Below, one piece after another: positions 17,280 through 25,768 of a stretch of DNA of 32,932 nucleotides. A program made the translations under genes and the position numbers. Each line of letters starts with the position of its first letter. Position 1 is the stretch's first letter. The notes beneath the pieces were generated by a model that searched no databases, was not told where the DNA came from, and saw nothing but the letters and a program-made list of their open reading frames with translations. The DNA is from Acetofilamentum sp. (GTDB taxonomy: Bacteria; Bacteroidota; Bacteroidia; Bacteroidales; DYOH01). The stretch is from the NCBI GenBank assembly GCA_020720625.1, contig DYOH01000002.1:1-32932 (forward strand), given 5' to 3'.

Positions 17280-17735
17280 TTAGAAAAAACGCCCATCCAA
17301 CGCTTCAATAATGATGTTATGGTCTTCTTCGTCGTGCAAGCCTGATACTGTAATTGTAGCCACCATGCCTGCTCCACTAACAAAAATGGGTATTGAACCT
17401 CCCTTGGCTAAATAATCTTTTCCATCTAAACCAAAAGTACTCTCCAATGCCATATTTCCTTGTATTAAATCATGTTTCACACTTAAAGAACTTTCTTCGA
17501 ACTGCTTAGCTACATTTGCTTTTCGTCTGAGCCAATTATGCTTATCTACAGGCAAATAATCATCAATAAATAAAAATATAGTTTGGTTTAATCTGGCTAT
17601 TTCTAAAGCAATTTGCTGATTTCGCTGCCTGGCTAAATCAATAATGGCCAGCCCCATGTCCATAGCTAATTTGTTCGAAAAATTATTCAACTCTATTTTT
17701 CTGATTATTTTTTTATCTAAATCTAAACTTTTCAT
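17280..17735 (-). CDS. UPF0303 / HbpS-like (DUF336) protein
   Basis: 151 residues matching the COG4702/PF03928 fold. Marks are the helical opening (LAMDMGLAIIDLARQRNQQI), FIDDYLPVDKHNWLRRKANV, an ESTFGLDGKDYLAKGGSIPI segment and the closing VATITVSGLHDEEDH. Related domains (HbpS, GlcG, YBR137W-like) bind haem or act as small assembly factors; no enzymatic role is shown here. There is no signal peptide, so it is probably cytoplasmic. It stands alone between the chemosensory operon and the restriction system, on the opposite strand to both the preceding and the following gene. Confidence 0.82.
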   Translation of the reverse strand: MKSLDLDKKIIRKIELNNFSNKLAMDMGLAIIDLARQRNQQIALEIARLNQTIFLFIDDYLPVDKHNWLRRKANVAKQFEESSLSVKHDLIQGNMALESTFGLDGKDYLAKGGSIPIFVSGAGMVATITVSGLHDEEDHNIIIEALDGRFF

Positions 17736-17914
17736 TTTTTATGATTATCAATATTTCACAGTTGAAAAAACGACTCATCAATATTGGATTTCATAGAATT
17801 TAGAAGTCTACTAATCAAACCTTTAATAATATGCTATTCCTTATTGAATGAGTAAATTTAACAAAATTTAAAATTTTGCAAATAAATTCTCCAGAAAAAA
17901 TATTTAGAACTTGT

Positions 17915-17945
17915 TTTGGCAAACAGAAACTTTATAATATTTTTG
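17915..17945 (+). promoter_or_regulatory. promoter of the methyltransferase gene
   Basis: TTTG (17915-17918), 19 bases, then TATTTTTG (17938-17945): both boxes and the spacing match the Bacteroidota consensus. The start codon is 25 bases after the -7 box. The short leader is a natural place for autoregulation by the HTH of the methyltransferase itself. Confidence 0.6.
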
Positions 17946-17970
17946 TAACCATTGTGTAAGGTTAAACAAT

Positions 17971-19215
17971 ATGGTTATAAAAGAATATTTCTCATTGTCG
18001 GAAGCATCAGAATTAATCGGTAAAAGTAAGGAAACTCTAAGACGGTGGGACAGAGACGGTAAATTATCAGCAGTTCGTGAGCCAATAAGCAATTATCGTG
18101 TTTATTCAAAACAACAAGTTTTAGAATTGTTTTCAGACTTTATACCAGAAAACAACGGTGAAACTGTAACTAATTACGTTGAAGCAGATAAGGAATATAT
18201 GGTTTTAGAATTATTTGCAGGCGCAGGAGGTTTAGCTGTAGGACTTGAAAAATCAGGATTAAAATGTGCAGCATTAAACGAGATTGATAAATGGGCATGT
18301 AATACACTACGGAAAAATCGTCCAAATTGGAAAGTTCTCGAAGGTGATATAAAAGACTTTGATTTTTCGGAATATCATAATAAAATTGATGTGGTTACAG
18401 GCGGTTTTCCCTGCCAAGCATTTAGTTACGCCGGAAAAAAATTAGGCTTTGCGGATGCCAGGGGTACTTTGTTTTATGAATTTGCAAGAGTTGTAAAAGA
18501 AGTAAATCCACCAATTTGTGTTGGAGAAAATGTTCGTGGACTTTTAAGCCACGAAAACGGAAAAACGTTACAAGGAATGATTTCTGTTTTAGATGAAATT
18601 GGATATAATATAGTTCCTATTCAAGTATTGAAAGCTATAAATTTTAAAGTTCCACAAAAACGTGAACGTCTTATACTTGTAGGTATAAGAAAAGATATTG
18701 ATATTAAATTTGAATATCCAAAACCTTATAAAAAAATCTATAATTTAGAATCTGCATTAAAAAAAGGCGAATTATTCGATTGTGACGTACCAGAATCAAT
18801 CGGTGCAAAATATCCTAAAAGTAAAATTGAAGTTTTAGATTTAGTGCCCCCTAAAGGTTATTGGCGTGATTTGCCATTGGATATACAGAAAAAATTTATG
18901 GGTGGAAGTTTTTATCTTGGGGGTGGAAAAACAGGTATTGCAAGACGAATTGGTTGGGACGAACCTTGTCTTACATTAACTTGCAGTCCGGCACAAAAGC
19001 AAACAGAACGATGTCATCCAGATGAGACAAGGCCATTCACGGTTCGAGAGTATGCCAGAATACAAACATTTCCTGATGACTGGGAATTTGATGGTTCTAT
19101 TGCACAACAATACAAACAAATAGGAAATGCTGTTCCAGTTAATCTTGGTACCGAAGTTGGTTACTCGCTAGTAAATTTTTTAAATAAATACTATAAATCA
19201 TTAAATCCCAAATAA
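17971..19215 (+). CDS. DNA (cytosine-5) methyltransferase with N-terminal MerR-like HTH (type II R-M)
   Basis: 414 residues. Residues 6-52 are a MerR-like helix-turn-helix (SLSEASELIGKSKETLRRWD, NYRVYSKQQVLELF). The C5-methyltransferase core follows in the normal order: motif I LELFAGAGGLAVGLEKSG (from about 79), motif IV GGFPCQAFS with catalytic C148, motif VI ENVRG, motif VIII QKRERLILVG, a target-recognition region (about 255-340), motif IX REYARIQTFPDDW and motif X QIGNAVPVNLG. It transfers a methyl group from SAM to cytosine and protects the host from the convergent Eco47II-like nuclease, so GGNCC is the probable target (inferred from the partner). The HTH may let the enzyme repress its own gene, in place of a separate control protein. 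The 3' end overlaps that of the nuclease gene by 25 bases. Confidence 0.93.
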   Translation: MVIKEYFSLSEASELIGKSKETLRRWDRDGKLSAVREPISNYRVYSKQQVLELFSDFIPENNGETVTNYVEADKEYMVLELFAGAGGLAVGLEKSGLKCAALNEIDKWACNTLRKNRPNWKVLEGDIKDFDFSEYHNKIDVVTGGFPCQAFSYAGKKLGFADARGTLFYEFARVVKEVNPPICVGENVRGLLSHENGKTLQGMISVLDEIGYNIVPIQVLKAINFKVPQKRERLILVGIRKDIDIKFEYPKPYKKIYNLESALKKGELFDCDVPESIGAKYPKSKIEVLDLVPPKGYWRDLPLDIQKKFMGGSFYLGGGKTGIARRIGWDEPCLTLTCSPAQKQTERCHPDETRPFTVREYARIQTFPDDWEFDGSIAQQYKQIGNAVPVNLGTEVGYSLVNFLNKYYKSLNPK

Positions 19216-19955
19216 TAATTGTAATTCTCGAAAGTTATTTGATTCAGAATACTTCGTTTGGATGTTTTTGTCTCATTTTTTATTTCTTCTAAAGCTGAAT
19301 TTTGATCCGTAGATTCATCTTGTTCAATATTTCTTAGGAAATCATTTATTGCATTTGGTAAGGCTTTGTATAATTGGAACAAAGCATCATCCATACCTGT
19401 TAATAGTGCATAGAATTGGTCGCCCGAAATTTTATAAACTCTACTATGGCTATATTCTTTTCCATTTATTTCACCGCTCCAAAGTTCGTAAAAACTGCTT
19501 TTTGCTAGAATCTGCACCCAGTAGCATTTTGCTTTTTTGTAAGAATCTGCATATCGGGCAAGTTTTTGAAAAAGTGCTTCGGAAGAACTGCTATTCATTG
19601 TATTATGTTTATTCTTTATATCTGCAAATAATGTATCGTCTGTTGCTTTTATATCAAAACCACTCAGAACTCCAACTTCGTAACCCGGAATTCCGCCCAA
19701 AACTTGCTCATGAAATGTTCCGATGGAATTATTTATTGATTTGTCGATTTGCCTCAGAATTTCAGCTTGAATTAAACTCTCTTCATTGATATTATTAAAA
19801 TTTGAATCAAATGTTAGTTTAATGGTATCTACTTTGTTGCTATAAAAATTCTTTTTCGAAACGTTGCTTTTTGCCTTTAAGTATGATTTATAAAGATTTG
19901 CAATACATTTTAGTAAATGATCATCCGAAATATAACTTACATACCTGTTTTCCAT
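19191..19955 (-). CDS. type II restriction endonuclease, Eco47II/Sau96I-like
   Basis: 254 residues resembling the RE_Eco47II family (PF09553), whose members cut GGNCC. Supporting segments are INNSIGTFHEQVLGGIPGYE, GFDIKATDDTLFADIKNKHN (a plausible PD-(D/E)XK active site with D101 and D112-x-K114), KCYWVQILAK and the SGDQFYALLTGMDDALFQLY block, which follows the family pattern closely. It is convergent with the methyltransferase, overlapping by 25 bases at the stops. This arrangement is common in R-M pairs, and the overlap may give antisense control. The frame is intact, so the system is probably active. The specificity is inferred by family and needs testing. Confidence 0.82.
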   Translation of the reverse strand: MENRYVSYISDDHLLKCIANLYKSYLKAKSNVSKKNFYSNKVDTIKLTFDSNFNNINEESLIQAEILRQIDKSINNSIGTFHEQVLGGIPGYEVGVLSGFDIKATDDTLFADIKNKHNTMNSSSSEALFQKLARYADSYKKAKCYWVQILAKSSFYELWSGEINGKEYSHSRVYKISGDQFYALLTGMDDALFQLYKALPNAINDFLRNIEQDESTDQNSALEEIKNETKTSKRSILNQITFENYNYYLGFNDL

Positions 19956-20082
19956 CTTAATGTATCATTAGAATAATTACATATATATCAATTATTGCGA
20001 AAGTACCATCAGGAACAAAAATATCATTTACCCTTATTATAAGTTCTAAAACCAAACTTCCATTTTTCAATTGAATTTTTTA

Positions 20083-21069
20083 TTATTCAAACGGATACAC
20101 GAATTGATTATCCTTGCGAATTCTATCCATTAGTTGAATATGTTTCAAACTGATTTGCGGGGAAACCACATCACTTTGGGTAATACCTCCAAGAAGCAGC
20201 TGCGAAAAATGCTCAGCTTCGAAATTATATCCCCAAGTGCTGCGCTTATCTTCAAATACTAGTCTCTCGCTATCGGTTTCCAAAATAGCTTTCTTGGCTT
20301 TCCAGAATTCCGGCAAAATAATTCGCCCCTTTGAACCATAAATAATTCCATCGTTTTCCATCTGATAAGCAATGGAACTACTCAACAAGGCAAAAACATT
20401 ATTTTCGAAACCCAGCATCACCATATTGTGCTCATCTACTCCTGTCTCACCAATATGTAATGTACTTATATCTCTATTTAGCTCTGCACCAGCAAAATAC
20501 ATGGCAAAAATGATTGGATAAATGCCCACATCGAGCAATGCACCACCGGCAAGATTGGGATTATAGATTCTTTCATGGGGCAAAAAAGGAGCCTTAAACC
20601 CGAAATCAGCATTAATTTGCTCAATATATCCAATATATCCGGCATCTATCCACTCCTTGGCTTTTTTAAACGCCGGCAAAAAATAACTCCAAAGCGCCTC
20701 CATAAAAAGAAGCCCTTTTTCTGAAGCTAACTTTTGTAGTAAGATCAACTCTTTTGCGTTTACAGTTACCGGTTTCTCGCACAATACCGCTTTCCCGTTT
20801 TCCAGGCACAATCGGGAATGTTCAAAATGAAAATTATGGGCTGTAGCCACATAAACAGCATCAAACTCATTAGATTTTGCAAAAGTTTCATAATCCAAAA
20901 ATATTTGCTCTATTTGATATTTGTTTGATAATCGTATTGCCTTATCGGGGTTTGACGATACAATGGCCACAATTTCTGCAGTTTGAACTTGCGTTAAATC
21001 GCTAATAAACTTCTCCGCAATCTTACCTGCGCCTAAAATTCCCCATCTTATTTTTTTTTTCATATTCAA
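20083..21069 (-). CDS. Gfo/Idh/MocA-family NAD(P)-dependent oxidoreductase
   Basis: 328 residues. The N-terminal Rossmann fold starts with IRWGILGAGKIAEKFISDL, followed by VATAHNFHFEHS and the family signature VLCEKPVTVNAKE. The C-terminal alpha/beta domain contains GGALLDVGIYPI. This pattern is closest to the dihydrodiol dehydrogenase/glucose-fructose oxidoreductase-like branch, which acts on sugars or cyclic diols. It lies 42 bases downstream of an SDR-type reductase on the same strand, suggesting a two-gene operon for reduction of a sugar- or ketone-like compound. The substrate is not identifiable. Confidence 0.88.
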   Translation of the reverse strand: MNMKKKIRWGILGAGKIAEKFISDLTQVQTAEIVAIVSSNPDKAIRLSNKYQIEQIFLDYETFAKSNEFDAVYVATAHNFHFEHSRLCLENGKAVLCEKPVTVNAKELILLQKLASEKGLLFMEALWSYFLPAFKKAKEWIDAGYIGYIEQINADFGFKAPFLPHERIYNPNLAGGALLDVGIYPIIFAMYFAGAELNRDISTLHIGETGVDEHNMVMLGFENNVFALLSSSIAYQMENDGIIYGSKGRIILPEFWKAKKAILETDSERLVFEDKRSTWGYNFEAEHFSQLLLGGITQSDVVSPQISLKHIQLMDRIRKDNQFVYPFE

Positions 21070-21111
21070 CCGTTTGTTTTCAAATTAAAGAAAAAAATAA
21101 ATGCCCAACAT

Positions 21112-22167
21112 TTATTTCCCTTTTACAGAAATCAGTTGATCATTTATAAGCTGTTGGAAATGGTCTACGAGTGTTTCGTTTATGGGGCGGTATTTTATTT
21201 TAAGATTTTTTTTGCTCTTTGAATTATTGAAATACATTGGTACACCCATATTGTTTTTTACAAACTTAGCTGTAACGCCCTGCAGTGGACCAAAAATATA
21301 AAGCAACCAATTGGGCAGCGTTCTGCGTGGAAATTTATATTCACCATCGAATTTATCGCTCAAGATATGGCAAAAATCAATAACCGCTATGGTATCAGCC
21401 ACCAGGATATGACGTTCCTGTACTTTAATTTTTGCAGCCTGATAATGAGCTTCGGCAACATCGCGCACATCAACAACTCCAAAAAATAAATCGGGAACAC
21501 CAATAGAAAATGTACCATCAACCAGCTTGATAAGGAATCCAATGCTCGTAGAATCGTTGCGAGAAGTAAGCGATGGCCCCATTATAAATCCAGGGTTAAT
21601 CACAGACATTGTCCATCGGTTTTGGGCTTTCTCCATTTCCCATGCGGTTTTTTCGGCCAGGGTTTTGGAATATGGGTAAGGATTATGTTTCACCGAACTT
21701 GTGATGTTCCAGTATTCTTCGGTAAAAATATTGTTTTCGGTGTTTTTTACATCCTTGGCATCGCCGTAAATGGCCGCTACACTTGATGTAAGCACTACAC
21801 GTTTCACACTTTCTGTCTGATTTACAGTATTTAACACGTTTTTTGTGCCATTTACAGCCGGATTTATTAGCTCGTTTAAGGGGTCTTTGATATGATCGAT
21901 AAAAAATGGCGATGCCGTATGAATTACAATTTCGCACCCCTGCATTGCTTCTGCAAAAGAATTTTCTTCCAGCAAATCGGCTTGAAAAAGTTTTAAGCGT
22001 TTTTCATTTTCTATACTAAGTTTTTTTAAATGCACTATTTTGCTCTCATCATCCAAATTTCGAACGCTTGTGTGTACAGTATATCCGTCTTCCAAAAATT
22101 TTTTCACTATCCACGAAGCAAGATATCCACTACCACCAGTAATTAATACAGGTATTTCCTTGTTCAT
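21112..22167 (-). CDS. extended SDR NAD(P)-dependent reductase (dihydroflavonol-4-reductase-like)
   Basis: 351 residues. The cofactor motif is VLITGGSGYLASWIVKKFL, followed by a basic residue after beta-2 (TVHTSVRNLDDESK) that favours NADPH. IHTASPFF, VKRVVLTSSVAAIYGD and the catalytic YPYSK (Y-x-x-x-K) are all present, as is the DFR-like NPGFIMGPSL. Such enzymes reduce ketones or aldehydes of varied metabolites. No biosynthetic cluster surrounds it, so no substrate is proposed. It is probably the first gene of a two-gene operon with the Gfo/Idh/MocA oxidoreductase. Confidence 0.9.
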   Translation of the reverse strand: MNKEIPVLITGGSGYLASWIVKKFLEDGYTVHTSVRNLDDESKIVHLKKLSIENEKRLKLFQADLLEENSFAEAMQGCEIVIHTASPFFIDHIKDPLNELINPAVNGTKNVLNTVNQTESVKRVVLTSSVAAIYGDAKDVKNTENNIFTEEYWNITSSVKHNPYPYSKTLAEKTAWEMEKAQNRWTMSVINPGFIMGPSLTSRNDSTSIGFLIKLVDGTFSIGVPDLFFGVVDVRDVAEAHYQAAKIKVQERHILVADTIAVIDFCHILSDKFDGEYKFPRRTLPNWLLYIFGPLQGVTAKFVKNNMGVPMYFNNSKSKKNLKIKYRPINETLVDHFQQLINDQLISVKGK

Positions 22168-22289
22168 AGTTTATGCTTTTATGACAAAGAAAGCTTAATG
22201 ACAGGTTTATTTAGGTTAATGTGCTGCTAAATTTTTGTTAATCGAAAAATATTGTTTTATTTCATGGCAAAATTAAGCATACAGGCTAA

Positions 22290-22922
22290 ATGAAATCAAA
22301 ATTCGACTTGCAAATCTGGAATCGAAAAGAACATTATTTATTTTTTAAGGAGTTTTCTGAACCTTTTTGGGGTCTAACGTTCGAATTAGATGTAAGCAAA
22401 TTATACCAAAGGGCAAAAACCGAAAATGTATCTTATTTCACACTCTCGCTGCATCGTATTATGTTGGCCATTAACAAAACAGATGCATTTAAACTACGAA
22501 TAGAAAATGATGAACTTTTTCTATACAATACTATTCATGTCTCGGCAACCATTGGGCGTGCCGATCATAGTTTTGGCTTTTCTTTTATTGAATTTAATGA
22601 CGATTTCGCCCATTTTCAGGCAAATGCAACGAAAGAATTTGAACGTATTTTTCAAACACCCGGATTGGCCATGACCCAAAATACCGAAAGGGTAGATACC
22701 ATTCATTTTTCGGCAATTCCGTGGATTCCGATTACCGCATTAAGCCACGCCCGACATTTTGAAATGGCCGATAGCGTTCCTAAAATATCTACCGGAAAAA
22801 TTATTTCCGATAATAGTAAACTGAAGCAAAGTATCTCTGTTCATTCGCATCATGCACTTGCAGATGGTTACGATGCCGGTTTACTTTACCAAAACCTGCA
22901 ATTATTATTTAATATGGACTAG
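22290..22922 (+). CDS. chloramphenicol acetyltransferase-fold acyltransferase (CatA-like)
   Basis: 210 residues, close to the 210-220 of the family. It opens with the CAT signature region (FDLQIWNRKEHYLFFKEFSE), has NVSYFTLSLHRIMLAINK near 45, and ends with the catalytic block SVHSHHALADGYDAG, in which H188 is the general base and D192 its structural partner (HHxxxDG). It can be expected to transfer acetyl from acetyl-CoA to a hydroxyl group. Chloramphenicol resistance should not be assumed: many chromosomal Bacteroidota members have unknown substrates. The stop overlaps the 3' end of the convergent MORN gene by 14 bases. Confidence 0.87.
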   Translation: MKSKFDLQIWNRKEHYLFFKEFSEPFWGLTFELDVSKLYQRAKTENVSYFTLSLHRIMLAINKTDAFKLRIENDELFLYNTIHVSATIGRADHSFGFSFIEFNDDFAHFQANATKEFERIFQTPGLAMTQNTERVDTIHFSAIPWIPITALSHARHFEMADSVPKISTGKIISDNSKLKQSISVHSHHALADGYDAGLLYQNLQLLFNMD

Positions 22923-24651
22923 TTTTGCTGGCTCTTTTATCAACGAGTACTTTTATTTTTTTCCCATCCTGGTAAACTGCTTCATATACTATTTGGCCAG
23001 TAGCATCGTACAGCGTGCTTTTGCCTTCGAGCTTTCCATTTTTGTACCTATATATTGATTCAATTTTTCGGTTCACGCCCCAAACAATCCATTCGCCATC
23101 TTGCTTTCCTTCGCGATAAAATTCTTGCCTAATTTTCTGACCAAAATCATCATAATAAATCCAAATACCCGATTTTTCACCATCTGCGTATACCCCGGAA
23201 ATTAATAAAATACCATCTTCATTGTAAACCTCTCTAATTCCATGATATATGCCATTCTTAAAGCTTTCTTTCAGTTCCATCCGGCCGTTTTCTTTGTAAT
23301 ATGTGCAAACACCATTTTTCACTCCCCTATCAAAATTAATTTGATATTTTTTCTGCCCGTTTTCGTACCATTCCAACCAAGTACTATCTTGCACACCATT
23401 ATCAAAATATCCTTTCATTTTTGTTTTCCCGTTTTCGAACCACATGGTCCAGAGGCCTTGCTCGGAGCCTGATTTATAAATACCCTGGTAATATAACTGA
23501 GCATTTTCGTAATACACAGACCAAGTGCTGTCTTTTAAATCGTCGAGGTAATATCCTTTTTTCCAAATTACATTATTAGCATACCACCAAGTCCACAAAC
23601 CATTCATCTTGCCTTTGCAGTAAAAACCTTCGTTGCCTTTTGCTCCGTCTGTTCTCCAATAAGTCCAAATACTGTCTTGAATGTCGTTTTTAAAATAACC
23701 TTCCATATCGATTCCACCCGATTCGTAAAACCACTTTGCATTTCCATTTTTCAGCCCATCCGAAAAATTAATCTCAGCTTTTGGATTTCCGTTTTCGAAC
23801 CACATCTGATGAAAGCCTTCTTTTTTGTTATTCAAATACTTACCTTTAGTTTGTAAAGTACCGTCTTCGTACCAAAAGCTCCAGTCGCCATTCTTTTGTC
23901 CATTTTGAGTAAAGCCATACATTTCTATATTTCCATTCTGATACCAACTGCTATTTTCACCGCTTTGATAATTAATCAGACTCTTTTTGCTCCCATCGGC
24001 GTAAAAGGATTTCCATAATCCTGTCTGTAAACCCTTTTGATAAGAACCTGTCTCTTTTAAAACACCTCCCTGATAATATTCGCTCCACACCGAATCTTTT
24101 AATCCGTTTCTATAAAAACCCGAGATTTGTAGTGTATTATCGGGAAAATATGTTTTATACTCCCCTATCCCATTCTCTATCAATAATTTACCGAACGCAT
24201 CTCTAAAAACCCAAAGTAAGATTGAGTCTGGTGTTATATATATTTCTTGTTTAACCAAAGCACTATCTTCGGAAAAATATGACCAAGTGCTATCTCTATA
24301 ATCCTTATTGTAAAATCCATTGAGTTTAATACTTCCAGAAGGATAATATTCATTAAATAACCCATGCTGCACATCTAATTTAAACTCTCCTACTTGTTTA
24401 ATTTTTCCATCGGAGTGATAATAAATTATTTTGCCATTTACTTTTCCAAGAAAATAATCAATTTGTTGCTCAATTTTTCCGTTTTTATTATAAAATTGCC
24501 AGGTTCCGGATTCTAGCCCATTAGTTTTCTGTCCCTTCAGCTTTAAATTTCCATTCGTCCATGTTTCTGTCACATTTTGGGTATTCTGAGCAAAAGCGTT
24601 AAAAACCAATGACAAGACAATAAAAAAAATGAGTCCAACTTTACGATACAT
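22909..24651 (-). CDS. secreted MORN-repeat (YwqK-like) protein
   Basis: 580 residues from the ATG at 24651, which opens a clean signal peptide (MYRKVGLIFFIVLSLVFNAF then AQ). The frame is open 16 codons further upstream, but that start would hide the signal. The mature protein is almost wholly made of about two dozen repeats of 20-25 residues with the form GxWxxWYxNGxxKxxGxYxNG (for example GLWTMWFENGKTKMKGYFDN). This is the MORN_2 / 'toxin-antitoxin YwqK antitoxin' family of databases. That database name is not evidence of a toxin-antitoxin role. Such repeats form beta-hairpin sheets; a surface or periplasmic binding role is likely but unproven. No T9SS domain is visible. Confidence 0.85.
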   Translation of the reverse strand: MYRKVGLIFFIVLSLVFNAFAQNTQNVTETWTNGNLKLKGQKTNGLESGTWQFYNKNGKIEQQIDYFLGKVNGKIIYYHSDGKIKQVGEFKLDVQHGLFNEYYPSGSIKLNGFYNKDYRDSTWSYFSEDSALVKQEIYITPDSILLWVFRDAFGKLLIENGIGEYKTYFPDNTLQISGFYRNGLKDSVWSEYYQGGVLKETGSYQKGLQTGLWKSFYADGSKKSLINYQSGENSSWYQNGNIEMYGFTQNGQKNGDWSFWYEDGTLQTKGKYLNNKKEGFHQMWFENGNPKAEINFSDGLKNGNAKWFYESGGIDMEGYFKNDIQDSIWTYWRTDGAKGNEGFYCKGKMNGLWTWWYANNVIWKKGYYLDDLKDSTWSVYYENAQLYYQGIYKSGSEQGLWTMWFENGKTKMKGYFDNGVQDSTWLEWYENGQKKYQINFDRGVKNGVCTYYKENGRMELKESFKNGIYHGIREVYNEDGILLISGVYADGEKSGIWIYYDDFGQKIRQEFYREGKQDGEWIVWGVNRKIESIYRYKNGKLEGKSTLYDATGQIVYEAVYQDGKKIKVLVDKRASKTSPY

Positions 24652-24695
24652 ATTCCATATTTTTTTTGAAAACGAAATTTTAAGTAGCTTATTAT

Positions 24696-24733
24696 ACAAA
24701 AAAAGGCTTTTCCTAAATACAAAGAAAAGCCTT
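24696..24733 (-). terminator. terminator of the universal stress protein gene
   Basis: AAGGCTTTTC (24703-24712) pairs perfectly with GAAAAGCCTT (24724-24733) around an 11-base loop. On the minus strand a T7 run follows the stem, 24 bases after the UspA stop. Confidence 0.85.
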
Positions 24734-24756
24734 ATAACTTATGAAAAAATAAAAAT

Positions 24757-25578
24757 TTAATTGAATGAACCCGCCTTAGACAAATCTTGTCTGGGATTTA
24801 TGCACATAACCGGCAATCCAAGTTCATTGGCAATAATTTTTTGCTCATCAGCACCTAATACGTAGTCCTGAAAACTGATATTCTTAGTTGTCATAATCAT
24901 AATCAGGCTATTAGGTAATTTCTCGGCAAAATCGATTGTAAAATCCACAAAACTGCCCTTATCTTCAAAAAGCTTAATATCATAGTTAATTCCATGATCA
25001 GCAAAGTAATTCTTTGCAAATAGAAGGTTCTGATTTATTTTCTTCAAAATAAGCTTATCAGTTTCGCTGGGAAGGAGTACAAAAATTTTTGCCCCAAATA
25101 ATCTGTGCAGGTAGTTTGCCCAAACCAATTTTTGCTTATTCTCGTTTCTAAAATCAATAGGAAAAACCAGATTTTCAATTGGATCATCTTTCGGAGCTTC
25201 TTGCACCACCACCACTGGCGATTCGCATCCAACAATCACTTTAAGCGCCCAGCTACCGGTAAACTTTTGCATTCCTTTAATTCCGTGGGTTCCCATAACA
25301 ATAAGCGATGCAGCCATTTCATTGCCAATTTCGGTAATTGCGCTAAAAATGTTGCCTTCTTTTATCAAAACTTCCGGGGTAATTCCGTACTTCTCTTGCG
25401 TTTCGTTTACAACAATTTTAAGTTTTTCGGAAACTTCCAATTCTTCTTTTTCCTTCTTTATAATATGCAACAGGCTGATACCTGTATTTAAAAGCTTTGC
25501 AAATTTAATTGCATGCTGAAGGGCGTAACCCGCTACTTGCGAGAAATCCCATGGTACGAGAATATTTTCCTTTGTCAT
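24757..25578 (-). CDS. universal stress protein, two UspA domains
   Basis: 273 residues. The first UspA domain (about 1-145) is complete: ILVPWDFSQVAGYALQHAIK, then EVLIKEGNIFSAITEIGNEM and ASLIVMGTHGIKGMQKFTGS, ending with CESPVVVVQ. The glycine-rich loop is GTHGIKGMQ, near the G-2x-G-9x-G(S/T) ATP-binding pattern. The second domain (about 150-273) is more divergent (NLVFPIDFRNENKQKLVWAN; DYVLGADEQKIIANELGLPV). Tandem Usp proteins are common in Bacteroidota and respond to stress or energy limitation; the precise role is unknown. It has its own -7 box and terminator, so it is a single-gene unit. Confidence 0.9.
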   Translation of the reverse strand: MTKENILVPWDFSQVAGYALQHAIKFAKLLNTGISLLHIIKKEKEELEVSEKLKIVVNETQEKYGITPEVLIKEGNIFSAITEIGNEMAASLIVMGTHGIKGMQKFTGSWALKVIVGCESPVVVVQEAPKDDPIENLVFPIDFRNENKQKLVWANYLHRLFGAKIFVLLPSETDKLILKKINQNLLFAKNYFADHGINYDIKLFEDKGSFVDFTIDFAEKLPNSLIMIMTTKNISFQDYVLGADEQKIIANELGLPVMCINPRQDLSKAGSFN

Positions 25579-25603
25579 AGTTTCATTAATTATTGACTTT
25601 TAA

Positions 25604-25611
25604 CAAATTTA
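25604..25611 (-). promoter_or_regulatory. -7 element upstream of the universal stress protein gene
   Basis: The minus strand reads TAAATTTG, a full TAnnTTTG match, 25 bases before the start codon. No clear TTTG lies upstream. Confidence 0.4.
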
Positions 25612-25768
25612 ATTAATTATAAATGAAATAAAAAGAATTTTAGATATTTTTTTTTATTATAAAACATAATGCCCAGATTAAAAAAATATTGGCGAATAGG
25701 TTTTTTAATTATAAATTCGTAAGCGAAATGAGTTAAAGACTTACTATCTATAACTAAAAATTAAAGAT

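Noticed and set aside
19349-19789. 146-residue plus-strand frame opposite the restriction endonuclease
   Set aside because: Antisense shadow of a well-supported gene; its product is rich in H, L and Y runs, with no domain or promoter.
22290-22922. Calling the CAT-like gene a chloramphenicol resistance gene
   Set aside because: Only the fold and the HHxxxDG block are visible; no mobile context and no close match to a known resistance allele can be shown.
22909-24651. Reading the YwqK-family protein as an antitoxin of a toxin-antitoxin pair
   Set aside because: It has a signal peptide, it is far too long, and the neighbouring gene is a CAT-fold enzyme rather than a toxin.
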